Source of the DNA: Deltaproteobacteria bacterium
Lineage (GTDB): Bacteria; Desulfobacterota; BSN033; UBA1163
NCBI GenBank assembly: GCA_016875155.1
Contig: VGSD01000013.1
Span: forward strand, 1 to 14,643
DNA length: 14,643 nucleotides
Direction of reading: 5' to 3'
The position numbers were made by a program, and so were the translations under genes. The notes beneath the pieces were generated by a model. The model was not told where the DNA came from. It ran no database searches and saw only the letters and a list, made by a program, of their open reading frames with translations. Shown here in pieces: positions 7,178 to 14,051 of the stretch; position 1 is the stretch's first letter; each line of letters begins with the position of its first letter.

Positions 7178-8023
7178 ATGTCTCGTAGACTAAGAACATT
7201 ACCTCGAGGTTGGTATCCTATTGATCAGAAGGAGTGTCAGAGGGAGATTGAATCCTTCCTGGAAGGATGGTCACCCTCCATCCCTCTCATATCGGTCAAG
7301 GGAGGCATTGTCCCCCATGCAGGCTGGTATTTCTCTGGAAAGCTTGCATCAAGGATCTTTCATCTTCTTAAATTAAAGGGAAAGACTGACCTGATCGTTC
7401 TCTATGGTGGTCATCTTGGTCCTCAAGATTCTCCACGAATAGTGATGGAGAACTCCTGGGAAACCCCTTTAGGAGAGATGGAAATGGATTCGGAGTTTGC
7501 TAAAAGTTTGCTAAATAGAATCGAGGTGAAGACGGAGAACCCGGCAAGCGGTGACAATACAATGGAGATTCAACTTCCCATGATCAAATACTTTTTCCCA
7601 AATACGAAACTTCTTGCCATCCGATCACCTTCATCGTTGAAGGCAAAAAAACTGGGCGAGGAAGTAGCCAGCCTTGCCAAAGAAAAGGGTAAAGCGATCC
7701 TTGCGATCGGCTCGACCGATCTCACCCATTATGGCCCAAACTATGATTTCACTAAAAAAGGAATCGGCCCTTCCGCGCTGAAATGGGTGAGAGAGGAGAA
7801 TGACAGGGGTTTTATTGATTGTGCCCTGAAAATGGACGCTGAGGGGCTGATCAGGCATGCGGGAGAAAACGAGAGCGCCTGTAGTTCAGGAGCAGCAGCG
7901 TCTGCAATAGTGACTTGCAGGGCCATGGGGGCGAAAAAAGGAAATTTGATTGATTACTATACCAGTTATGATATTATGCCTGATGAGAGTTTTGTGGGTT
8001 ATACGGGGATTCTGTATGAGTGA
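7178..8023 (+). CDS. Memo-family protein (AmmeMemoRadiSam system protein B-like)
   Basis: 281 aa Memo/MEMO1-family protein, related to extradiol-dioxygenase folds. The metal-site residues known from human MEMO1 (H49, H81, C244) have evident counterparts: H47 (IVPHAGW), H79 (YGGHLGP) and C235 (ESACSSGA). STDLTHYG (179-186) matches the conserved S-D-x-x-H-[WY]-G stretch. Bacterial members often occur beside an AMMECR1-domain gene and a radical SAM gene; neither is in this window. A GTG at 7169 would extend the frame by three codons. I prefer the ATG at 7178 because GAGGTGAG (7166-7173) is ideally placed for it. The gene follows argS across a repeat array and is 63 nt upstream of the cyclase ATG. 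The family is confident; the cellular role is unknown. Confidence 0.88.
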   Translation: MSRRLRTLPRGWYPIDQKECQREIESFLEGWSPSIPLISVKGGIVPHAGWYFSGKLASRIFHLLKLKGKTDLIVLYGGHLGPQDSPRIVMENSWETPLGEMEMDSEFAKSLLNRIEVKTENPASGDNTMEIQLPMIKYFFPNTKLLAIRSPSSLKAKKLGEEVASLAKEKGKAILAIGSTDLTHYGPNYDFTKKGIGPSALKWVREENDRGFIDCALKMDAEGLIRHAGENESACSSGAAASAIVTCRAMGAKKGNLIDYYTSYDIMPDESFVGYTGILYE

Positions 8024-8086
8024 GGATGGTTGCCAAATGGGTTAATAGCAAGGGGGGGGATAGCATTGCCTGCTTCAGGAAAAAAG

Positions 8087-9484
8087 ATGATCCTATTCGC
8101 CGGGGACGATCAGTTCCTGCGCGATTGGTATTTGAAAACCCTTAACGAAAACGGTTATCTCACTGAGAGCGCAGCCCTGAAGGATTTGGAAGAAGCGCTC
8201 TCACGCTTTCCGGTTGATCTCGTGTTGATTGACCTGCCCCCCGAAGCAGAATCCCAAACCTACATCTCACAGGCTTTACGGGTTCGGCCTGCCATTCCAG
8301 TGGTACTATCGATCGAGTTCGAACGTTTCAGTTTTGCGGGTGAAGCTTTCCGGTCTGGTGCAGCTGAAATTCTCCCCAAGCCAGTCGAACCACAAATGAT
8401 GCTGATGATCTTACATCGAGTCCTTGAGGAAGATCGCCTGCTCAAGGAGAACAAAGAACTACAGGATTATGTAAAACTCTACAGTGCCTGCCAGCGGATT
8501 ACCACCCAACTTGAAGGGGAGGGAGTTCGTACAGCAACTTTAAACGCCCTCGTCTCAGAGACCGGTTCTCGAGTGGCATTTTTTCTGGACTGGCCGTCTG
8601 TGGCCACCGTACCACAAACACAGGGACTGTCAGGCTTGAATGAAAGTGAGATTAAATTATTTTTGGATGAACTCATCCCTTTGATTCGCCAGCGGTTCAA
8701 CGCTGCAGAGGCTTACACAATCGCCTTCGATGCTCATGGCAGTGAATTCAAGCATCTACAGAAAAATGGTTTTATTGAAGCCTTGATTGTTCCCTTGCGT
8801 GATCACGTTTCGTTACTGGGCCTCTTCATATTGCTGCGAAATGAGCAAGACCCTCGCTGGACGACCAAAGTCATGGAAGAAGTTAATTTTATAAGGCAGC
8901 ATACGACCCTTGCTTGGCATAATGCCTCTCTTTATGCAAATGCAAAAGAGTTAGCCATGCTGGATGATTTAACCGGTCTATACAATGTTCGCTACCTCCA
9001 TCTGGCTATCGGCCGCGAACTGGTTCATTATCGGGAGTCCGGCACCCCCTTTACTGTTCTTTTTCTGGACATCGATTATTTGAAGCGGGTCAATGACCTT
9101 CATGGTCACCAGGTTGGCAGCCAGTTACTTGTGGAAGTCGCCCGAGTCCTTCGCCGATGTGTGCGGGATAACGATGTCGTCGTGCGTTATGGAGGCGATG
9201 AGTTTAACATTGTACTGAAGGCCACTCCGTTGAGCACTGCAGAACAGGTCGCCAATCGAATACGCACCACAATTTCCCGACACTCTTTCCTAGGACGTGA
9301 AGGATTGAATCTTCAGATTACGGTATGCATTGGTGTGGCTGCCTGTCCTATCCACGCCCAGAGTCCAGAGGAACTGATCTTCCTATCTGACTGCGCCATG
9401 TACAAAGGCAAGAATTCGACACGAAACCTGGTCATCATCGCAGATCCCGAAGATCTGGTCAGACCGAAAGGGCCCCCACATTAA
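8087..9484 (+). CDS. Response regulator-like diguanylate cyclase (REC-GAF-like-GGDEF)
   Basis: 465 aa cytosolic protein that should make cyclic di-GMP from two GTP. Residues 1-115 form a receiver-like domain with acidic D7/D8, probable phosphoacceptor D49 (VLIDLP) and K98 (PKP). A short helical linker (110-130) leads to a GAF-like middle region (about 130-280), followed by a GGDEF domain with DDLTGLYN (293-300) and RYGGDEF (367-373). RDND (360-363) is an RxxD product-inhibition site in its standard position. The start is uncertain: this ATG has AGGA 6 nt upstream and begins at the receiver's first strand. TTG 8066, behind a G-rich stretch (8051-8060), and TTG 8030 are in-frame alternatives. 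Only 2 of 32 arginine codons are AGA/AGG, unlike its neighbours. No partner histidine kinase is visible. Confidence 0.88.
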   Translation: MILFAGDDQFLRDWYLKTLNENGYLTESAALKDLEEALSRFPVDLVLIDLPPEAESQTYISQALRVRPAIPVVLSIEFERFSFAGEAFRSGAAEILPKPVEPQMMLMILHRVLEEDRLLKENKELQDYVKLYSACQRITTQLEGEGVRTATLNALVSETGSRVAFFLDWPSVATVPQTQGLSGLNESEIKLFLDELIPLIRQRFNAAEAYTIAFDAHGSEFKHLQKNGFIEALIVPLRDHVSLLGLFILLRNEQDPRWTTKVMEEVNFIRQHTTLAWHNASLYANAKELAMLDDLTGLYNVRYLHLAIGRELVHYRESGTPFTVLFLDIDYLKRVNDLHGHQVGSQLLVEVARVLRRCVRDNDVVVRYGGDEFNIVLKATPLSTAEQVANRIRTTISRHSFLGREGLNLQITVCIGVAACPIHAQSPEELIFLSDCAMYKGKNSTRNLVIIADPEDLVRPKGPPH

Positions 9485-9562
9485 AATTGGAAAGTGATGA
9501 ACCCCCAAGGATCGATTTCGGAATAGGAGAAGGGGTCTTATTTTAAACTGACGGAGGACAAA

Positions 9563-10417
9563 ATGGAGACAAAAAAAATTTGCGTATTGGGAGCAGGTTT
9601 GATGGGGGCAGGGATCGCCCAGGTCTGCGCTGAGGCAGGGTTTGAAGTTTCGATGAGGGACATCGAGGCCCGGTTTGTCCAAGGAGGTCTCAATATCATT
9701 AAAAAGAATTATGAAAGGGCTATCAGCAAGGGGAAGATGACGAAGGAGCAAGCCGACGCGCTTTTATCCAAGGTGATCGGGACGGTGGATATCATTGAAG
9801 CGGTAAAAGGGGCAGAGGTGGTCATCGAGGCGGTCATTGAGAACATGGAACTTAAAAAGGAGGTCTATAAGGAACTCGATCAGCTGGCTTCGAAAGAGAC
9901 GATCTTGGCCTCCAATACATCAGGGCTTTCTATCACGGAAATTGCCTCAGTCACCAAAAGGCCTGATAAAGTGATCGGCATGCATTTTTTTAATCCTGTT
10001 CCGGCAATGAAACTGGTTGAGATCATTAAGGGCCAATCCACCTCTGAAGAGACCTATCAGACCATCAAAGCCCTATCACAAAAACTGGGAAAAACACCTG
10101 TCCTGGTGAATGAGGCACCCGGCTTTGTTGTCAATCGGATCTTTGTCCCCATGATCAATGAGGCGATTTTTGTCCTTCAGGAAGGGATCGCTTCTGCAGA
10201 GGATATTGATCAAGCGATGGTCCTCGGAGTGAATCATCCGATGGGTCCCTTAGCCCTGGCTGATCTTGTCGGACTGGATACGCTCCTCATGGTTCAAGAG
10301 AACCTTTACAAAGAGTTCGGAGATTCGAAGTACCGTCCTTGCCCTCTCCTCCGAAAGATGGTCCGCGCCGGACTTTTAGGGAGAAAAAGCGGCAAAGGGT
10401 TTTATGAATATAAATAA
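9563..10417 (+). CDS. hbd: 3-hydroxybutyryl-CoA dehydrogenase
   Basis: 284 aa cytosolic enzyme that interconverts 3-hydroxyacyl-CoA and 3-oxoacyl-CoA using NAD(P), in butyrate/crotonyl-CoA metabolism or the lower part of beta-oxidation-like pathways. The N-terminal Rossmann fold has GAGLMG (10-15) and D33 at the end of beta-2. The catalytic set can be placed by comparison with clostridial Hbd: S120 (SNTSG), H141 (HFFNPVP), E153 (LVEII) and N191 (GFVVNR). The length is typical for the stand-alone enzyme. The start is supported by GGAGGA at 9553-9558. It is 78 nt downstream of the cyclase and just upstream of a Liv-type importer. The link suggests acyl-CoA or aromatic-acid metabolism fed by the transporter, but no thiolase, enoyl-CoA hydratase or acyl-CoA dehydrogenase is in the window. 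Confidence 0.93.
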   Translation: METKKICVLGAGLMGAGIAQVCAEAGFEVSMRDIEARFVQGGLNIIKKNYERAISKGKMTKEQADALLSKVIGTVDIIEAVKGAEVVIEAVIENMELKKEVYKELDQLASKETILASNTSGLSITEIASVTKRPDKVIGMHFFNPVPAMKLVEIIKGQSTSEETYQTIKALSQKLGKTPVLVNEAPGFVVNRIFVPMINEAIFVLQEGIASAEDIDQAMVLGVNHPMGPLALADLVGLDTLLMVQENLYKEFGDSKYRPCPLLRKMVRAGLLGRKSGKGFYEYK

Positions 10418-10419
10418 TA

Positions 10420-10448
10420 TTGACAATGGTTCTTCAAACTGGTAATAA
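10420..10448 (+). promoter_or_regulatory. Candidate promoter for the liv-type transporter genes
   Basis: An exact TTGACA (10420-10425) begins two bases after the hbd stop codon. With 17 bp spacing it faces TAATAA (10443-10448), a weak -10 (3/6). Transcription would give a leader of about 85 nt before the binding-protein gene. ATTGACAAT (10419-10427), which contains the -35, is the reverse complement of ATTGTCAAT at 10502-10510. The good -35 and poor -10 make this tentative; read-through from hbd is equally possible. Confidence 0.35.
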
Positions 10449-10539
10449 ATGCTTCACCATTTGCACGGGAGAGGAGGTGGGGGAAAAAATCGAGATTAAA
10501 AATTGTCAATCAACTCATTTTATCAAAGGAGGTGTGAGA

Positions 10540-11832
10540 ATGAAAAGAAGGATATTACTGATATGTCTGGTCTTTGTTTTTATCGCCGGTCTTCTGATGA
10601 TTCATTTACCCGCTAAAGTTTTTGCCCAGGCCAAGCCCATTGTTCTGGGACTGCCGACTTCTTTTTTCCAGCCTTTATGTAAATCGGGCAAGCTCGCTGT
10701 CGAGATGGCCATTGATGAGATCAATGCAGGGGGAGGCATCCTGGTCAAAGACGAAGGGGTGAAGCGTCCCTTAAAATTAGTGACGGCGGATACCCGTTGC
10801 GGAGAGCCTGGAACGCCTGTCCATTCGGCCCTCATGGCTGTGGACAAGTTGATCGCCGACGAAAAACCGGATGCCATTGTAGTGGCGCCCTTCCGATCCG
10901 AAGCGATGGTGGCGACCATGGACCTTATTGCCAAGTATAAGATGGTTACTATTCAAACCATTGCACAGACCCCCAAATTGATCGAGATCTTTCAGGGTGA
11001 TCCCGAAAAGTATAAATACTGGTTCAGGGCGACAACGAATTCAACTTATGTAGGAACCACGGCAGCCAGATCCATTGATGCCTTGAGGAAACAGTTCGGA
11101 TATGACAAGATTTTTGCCATAGTTCAGGACACCCTTTGGGCAAAGGCCACCGTAGATGCTTTAAAGGGAAGGCTTGAGGGACTTGGCTGGAAGATGGTGG
11201 GTTTAGAATTGGTTCCAGTAGGCACCAATGATTTTTCGCCCATCCTGAGCAAGGCCAGAGGTTCGGGCGCCCAGATGCTCTATGTAGTGGGAGATATGCC
11301 GACTCTTCCGGTCTGTTTCAAGCAGTGGAAATCGATGAAAATACCCACCATGCTCTTCCTCGATTTCGCCGTGGTCACCTCGACCAAAGCATGGGGAATG
11401 TACGGAGAGGATCTCGATTATGTGATGGTGATGCCCTTTCCAGGAGGAACCGGAGCGCCGGTGAAAGCCCTGCCGAAATCGGTCGATTTCCACAATCGCT
11501 GGGCGGCCAAGAAGTATCCTGGCATGGATGATCCGAGAGTTGTTTCCTCTGCCTATGATGGGGTCTATATCCTTAAAGATGCGATTGAGCGGGCCGGTTT
11601 TGTCCCTTCAAAGGACCCTGACAAGTTTGTCGGCTTTCTTGAAAAGACAGACATGATGGGTGTTTCAGGTAGAATCAGGTTTGACAAGGCGACCCATCAG
11701 CAGGTCTTTAACGGAGACCCGAAGGAAGCATCCATTATCGTTTCCTACCAGTGGAGGGCTGGGAAGATGGTGCCGATCTTTCCGGACCTTGTTGCAGAAG
11801 CAAAAGTTGAACTGGCTCCCTGGATGAAGTAA
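10540..11832 (+). CDS. Periplasmic substrate-binding protein of a Liv/HAAT-type ABC importer
   Basis: 430 aa exported ligand-binding protein of the type I periplasmic-binding fold (LivJ/LivK-like). The N-terminus MKRRILLICLVFVFIAGLLM is basic then hydrophobic, with a probable signal peptidase I site after VFA (residue 29). The mature protein begins with PIVLGLPTSFFQPLCKSGKLAVEMAIDEINAGGG, the usual family opening. The frame is open further upstream (to 10420), but AAAGGAGGTG at 10525-10534 and the signal peptide fix the start at 10540. It should capture a small ligand in the periplasm and deliver it to the two permeases encoded downstream. The family carries branched-chain amino acids but also many amides, urea and aromatic or short-chain carboxylic acids, so the ligand is open. 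Proximity to hbd favours an organic acid (inference). Confidence 0.92.
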   Translation: MKRRILLICLVFVFIAGLLMIHLPAKVFAQAKPIVLGLPTSFFQPLCKSGKLAVEMAIDEINAGGGILVKDEGVKRPLKLVTADTRCGEPGTPVHSALMAVDKLIADEKPDAIVVAPFRSEAMVATMDLIAKYKMVTIQTIAQTPKLIEIFQGDPEKYKYWFRATTNSTYVGTTAARSIDALRKQFGYDKIFAIVQDTLWAKATVDALKGRLEGLGWKMVGLELVPVGTNDFSPILSKARGSGAQMLYVVGDMPTLPVCFKQWKSMKIPTMLFLDFAVVTSTKAWGMYGEDLDYVMVMPFPGGTGAPVKALPKSVDFHNRWAAKKYPGMDDPRVVSSAYDGVYILKDAIERAGFVPSKDPDKFVGFLEKTDMMGVSGRIRFDKATHQQVFNGDPKEASIIVSYQWRAGKMVPIFPDLVAEAKVELAPWMK

Positions 11833-11840
11833 TACATTCA

Positions 11841-12137
11841 AAGGATTCGAGGGTTCCAGAGGTCAAGGGTTCAAGTAAAACAAGAAGATTTTCGGAAGCC
11901 AGTTTCAAGAAAACTTGAACCCTTGTGACACTTTAGCTGTTTGAAAAACTTCTTAAAATCCCTCCCCACCTCCCTTTTCCAAAGGGAGGTAAAACACTTC
12001 CCCCTTTGGCAAAGGGGGATTAAGGGGGATTTTGTGATGATTTTTTTGATCCATTGACCTATAAAAAAACTTCTTTTCAAAAAACTAAATTGATACGAAC
12101 CCTTGAACCCTCGAACCCTTGGGCCCTTACTCGTATC
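11841..12137. repeat. Composite repeat spacer between the binding-protein and permease genes
   Basis: Nearly all of the 337 bases between the two genes (11833-12169) is repetitive. The left array is AAGGATTC, GAGGGTTC, CAGAGGTC, AAGGGTTC (11841-11872). CAAGGGTTCAAG (11864-11875) pairs perfectly with CTTGAACCCTTG (11914-11925). The right array is GAACCCTT, GAACCCTC, GAACCCTT, GGGCCCTT (12097-12128), the complement of the left type. It is flanked by a 7-bp inverted repeat, GATACGA (12092-12098) / TCGTATC (12131-12137). A double-hairpin unit sits in the middle. No gene is supported in this stretch. Confidence 0.7.
11955..12033. repeat. Double-hairpin C-rich/G-rich intergenic element
   Basis: Two strong hairpins lie side by side: CCTCCCTTT/AAAGGGAGG (11969-11977/11981-11989, 3-nt loop) and CCCCCTTT/AAAGGGGG (12000-12007/12011-12018, 3-nt loop). 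The outer ends AAAATCCCTCCCC and AGGGGGATTTT are imperfect inverted repeats. The layout resembles the dispersed AAATCCCCCTTAATCCCCC-type elements I associate with several bacterial lineages; that comparison is from memory. A T7 run at 12041-12047 is too far from the hairpin for a classic terminator, though weak termination or mRNA protection is possible. Confidence 0.68.
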
Positions 12138-12169
12138 GTGTAGACTGAAGCCTATTTGCTTAAAAAACT

Positions 12170-13036
12170 ATGGAGATTCTGATCTATGGCATTACCAATA
12201 GTGTTACCCTGGCGCTGATGGCCATCGGATTCAGCCTCACCTTCGGGATCAGCGGAGTGCCTAACTTCGCTCATGGGGCATTCTACCTCCTTGGCGGCAT
12301 TCTGACCTGGATCTTCATCAACCAATTAGGAATTCCCTATCTCTTTTCCGCCATCCTATCAGTCATCATTGTTGGTCTTCTCGGATTTGTTCTTTACTGG
12401 GGGTTGATGCTTCGATTGAGAGGACTGGTGGTCAATGAGGTGATCGCCACCCTGGCAGCTGCCATTGTCATCATCGAAGTATTGCGCTATCTGGGTTTTT
12501 CAGGATTCACCTATGTCCTTCCGGAATTTATCAAAGGGAGCGTCAACATAGGGAAGGTCTGGCTCGACTATCAGCGGATATTTCTCGTGGGCATCGGCGT
12601 TGGCTTGATCATCTTCCTCTATTTTTTTACCCATCGCACACGGGTCGGCCTCTCCTTCAGAGCCATCGCCCAGAATGAACGGACAGCCATTTCGCTGGGA
12701 ATCGACTCCGACCGGACAGCCGCACTCAGCCTGGCCTTTGGTTCAGCCCTTGCGGTCGTAGCAGGGCTGGCCATCCTGCCTCTCGGCTCAATCGATACGG
12801 AGGTGGGATACGACATCCTGATATATGCCCTTGCGGTGGGCATTGTGGGCGGATTGGAGAGCGTTCCCGGAATTGTCCTGGCAAGCTTTATTCTCGGCTT
12901 CTGCCAGATCCTGGTGGCCACCTTCTTCAAGGCACAGTGGCTGACCGTCGTCACCCTGGCGGCAATTGTCCTCATCTTAGCAGTTAAGCCTTCCGGCATC
13001 TTCGGCAAATATAAAGAGCTGGAAGAGAGAGTTTGA
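12170..13036 (+). CDS. livH: Branched-chain amino acid-type ABC permease (LivH family)
   Basis: 288 aa inner-membrane permease, one of two that form the channel of the Liv/HAAT importer. About eight hydrophobic segments are visible (roughly 5-25, 36-52, 55-80, 87-110, 138-158, 187-210, 215-245, 258-276). The typical family N-terminus ITNSVTLALMAIGFSLTFG-ISGVPNFAHGAFYLLGG confirms the start region. The cytoplasmic loop RAIAQNERTAISLGID (about 164-179) corresponds to the EAA-like coupling loop that contacts the ATPases. No convincing Shine-Dalgarno site precedes the ATG (upstream is TTGCTTAAAAAACT), unlike the other genes here, and the gene follows the repeat spacer. Its stop is one base from the next gene's ATG. 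Family is firm; the symbol is by family, not proven substrate. Confidence 0.9.
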   Translation: MEILIYGITNSVTLALMAIGFSLTFGISGVPNFAHGAFYLLGGILTWIFINQLGIPYLFSAILSVIIVGLLGFVLYWGLMLRLRGLVVNEVIATLAAAIVIIEVLRYLGFSGFTYVLPEFIKGSVNIGKVWLDYQRIFLVGIGVGLIIFLYFFTHRTRVGLSFRAIAQNERTAISLGIDSDRTAALSLAFGSALAVVAGLAILPLGSIDTEVGYDILIYALAVGIVGGLESVPGIVLASFILGFCQILVATFFKAQWLTVVTLAAIVLILAVKPSGIFGKYKELEERV

Positions 13037-13037
13037 T

Positions 13038-14051
13038 ATGGCTGAAGCGGTCCGATATCGAAAAGAGAGAATTGATCGTGGAATTAAAGCGAGGACGGAT
13101 ACCATCTATGTCCTATCTTCTTTTCGGGACATGGTCTACCTCTTTTTGCCTCGTTTCCTGCCGATTTTTCTGCTACTTCTTCTCCCCTTTTTTGTAAAGG
13201 GAGGATACTGGGAAAAGGTCTTATTCTATTCGTGTATGTTCGCCCTTCTGGCGTTGAGCTGGGATTTCATGGCTTCCGTGGGGCTGGTTTCATTAGGGCA
13301 GGCCCTTTTCTTTGGCGTGGGAGCCTATATCAGCGGAGGGTTAAACCACTATTTTAAGATGGACATCTTTTTAACCATTCCGATCGCTACGCTCGGAGGG
13401 GCGCTCTTCTGCACCATTCTTCTCGTTTCGGTATTGAGACTGAGGGGAGTCTATTTCTCCATGGTGACCCTGATCCTTCCTCTGCTCTTTGCCCATCTGA
13501 TTGAAACGCTGGATATTCTCGGAGGAACCCATGGATTGCTCTCCCTGACGCCATTTCCAGGCGGCTGGCCGGCGATGTATCTGGCGATCATTGGCGTAAT
13601 CGTCTGCCTTTTCGGATTCCGGAAACTGATCAATGAGGATTTCGGACTGGTCCTGAGGGGAATCAAGGATGATGACCGGGTCGTCATGGCCGGAGGAATC
13701 AATATCTACTGGTATAAGGCCCAGGCCATTTTTATCGCAGGTGCAGTGGGTTGTTTTGCGGGGGCCCTGATGACACACTACTACCAGTTTGTAGGCCGCT
13801 CTGTTTTTGCTCTCGATTATACGGTTCTGCCTCTGGCGAGCGCTGTTTTAGGCGGACCGGGAAGCTTTGCAGGAGCCACCATTGGCACATTTATCTTGGT
13901 TCCACTTTCAGAAGCCCTTCGCGCATTAGGCGGTTTAAGGATGGCCCTTTACGGCGTTATCCTGATCGCCGCCCTGGTCGTTCTTCCAGAAGGTCTTTTC
14001 CACTATATCGAAAGAAGGTATCATCAGTTTGAGAGGGATGTGAGGGTATAG
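13038..14051 (+). CDS. livM: Branched-chain amino acid-type ABC permease (LivM family)
   Basis: 337 aa second permease subunit of the same importer. A charged N-terminal extension of about 35 residues, likely cytoplasmic, precedes the first membrane segment (FLPIFLLLLLPFF). Next comes the family core LLALSWDFMASVGLVSLGQALFFGVGAY, which corresponds to the LivM N-L-x-x-G-x-x-G-x-x-S-x-G-x-x-A-F pattern. Further membrane segments follow to about residue 320. The loop GIKDDDRVVMAGGINIYWYKAQAF-like stretch (about 210-233) matches the ATPase-coupling EAA-like loop. The ATG is one nt past the livH stop, with GGAAGAGAG (13021-13029) upstream, and the TAG stop directly abuts the next ATG, so the three genes are translated from one transcript. 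Substrate as for the binding protein: undetermined. Confidence 0.9.
   Translation: MAEAVRYRKERIDRGIKARTDTIYVLSSFRDMVYLFLPRFLPIFLLLLLPFFVKGGYWEKVLFYSCMFALLALSWDFMASVGLVSLGQALFFGVGAYISGGLNHYFKMDIFLTIPIATLGGALFCTILLVSVLRLRGVYFSMVTLILPLLFAHLIETLDILGGTHGLLSLTPFPGGWPAMYLAIIGVIVCLFGFRKLINEDFGLVLRGIKDDDRVVMAGGINIYWYKAQAIFIAGAVGCFAGALMTHYYQFVGRSVFALDYTVLPLASAVLGGPGSFAGATIGTFILVPLSEALRALGGLRMALYGVILIAALVVLPEGLFHYIERRYHQFERDVRV

Noticed and set aside
9383..9751. 122-aa minus-strand frame across the cyclase end and hbd start
   Set aside because: It is antisense to two well-supported genes, including the hbd nucleotide-binding motif, with no supporting motif of its own.
10420..10539. 40-residue N-terminal extension of the binding protein
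   Set aside because: A strong SD (10525-10534) and a typical signal peptide place the start at 10540; the extension would bury the signal sequence.
12000..12047. Intrinsic terminator after the binding-protein gene
   Set aside because: The T7 run is about 22 bases beyond the hairpin, so the standard stem plus immediate T-tract is missing.
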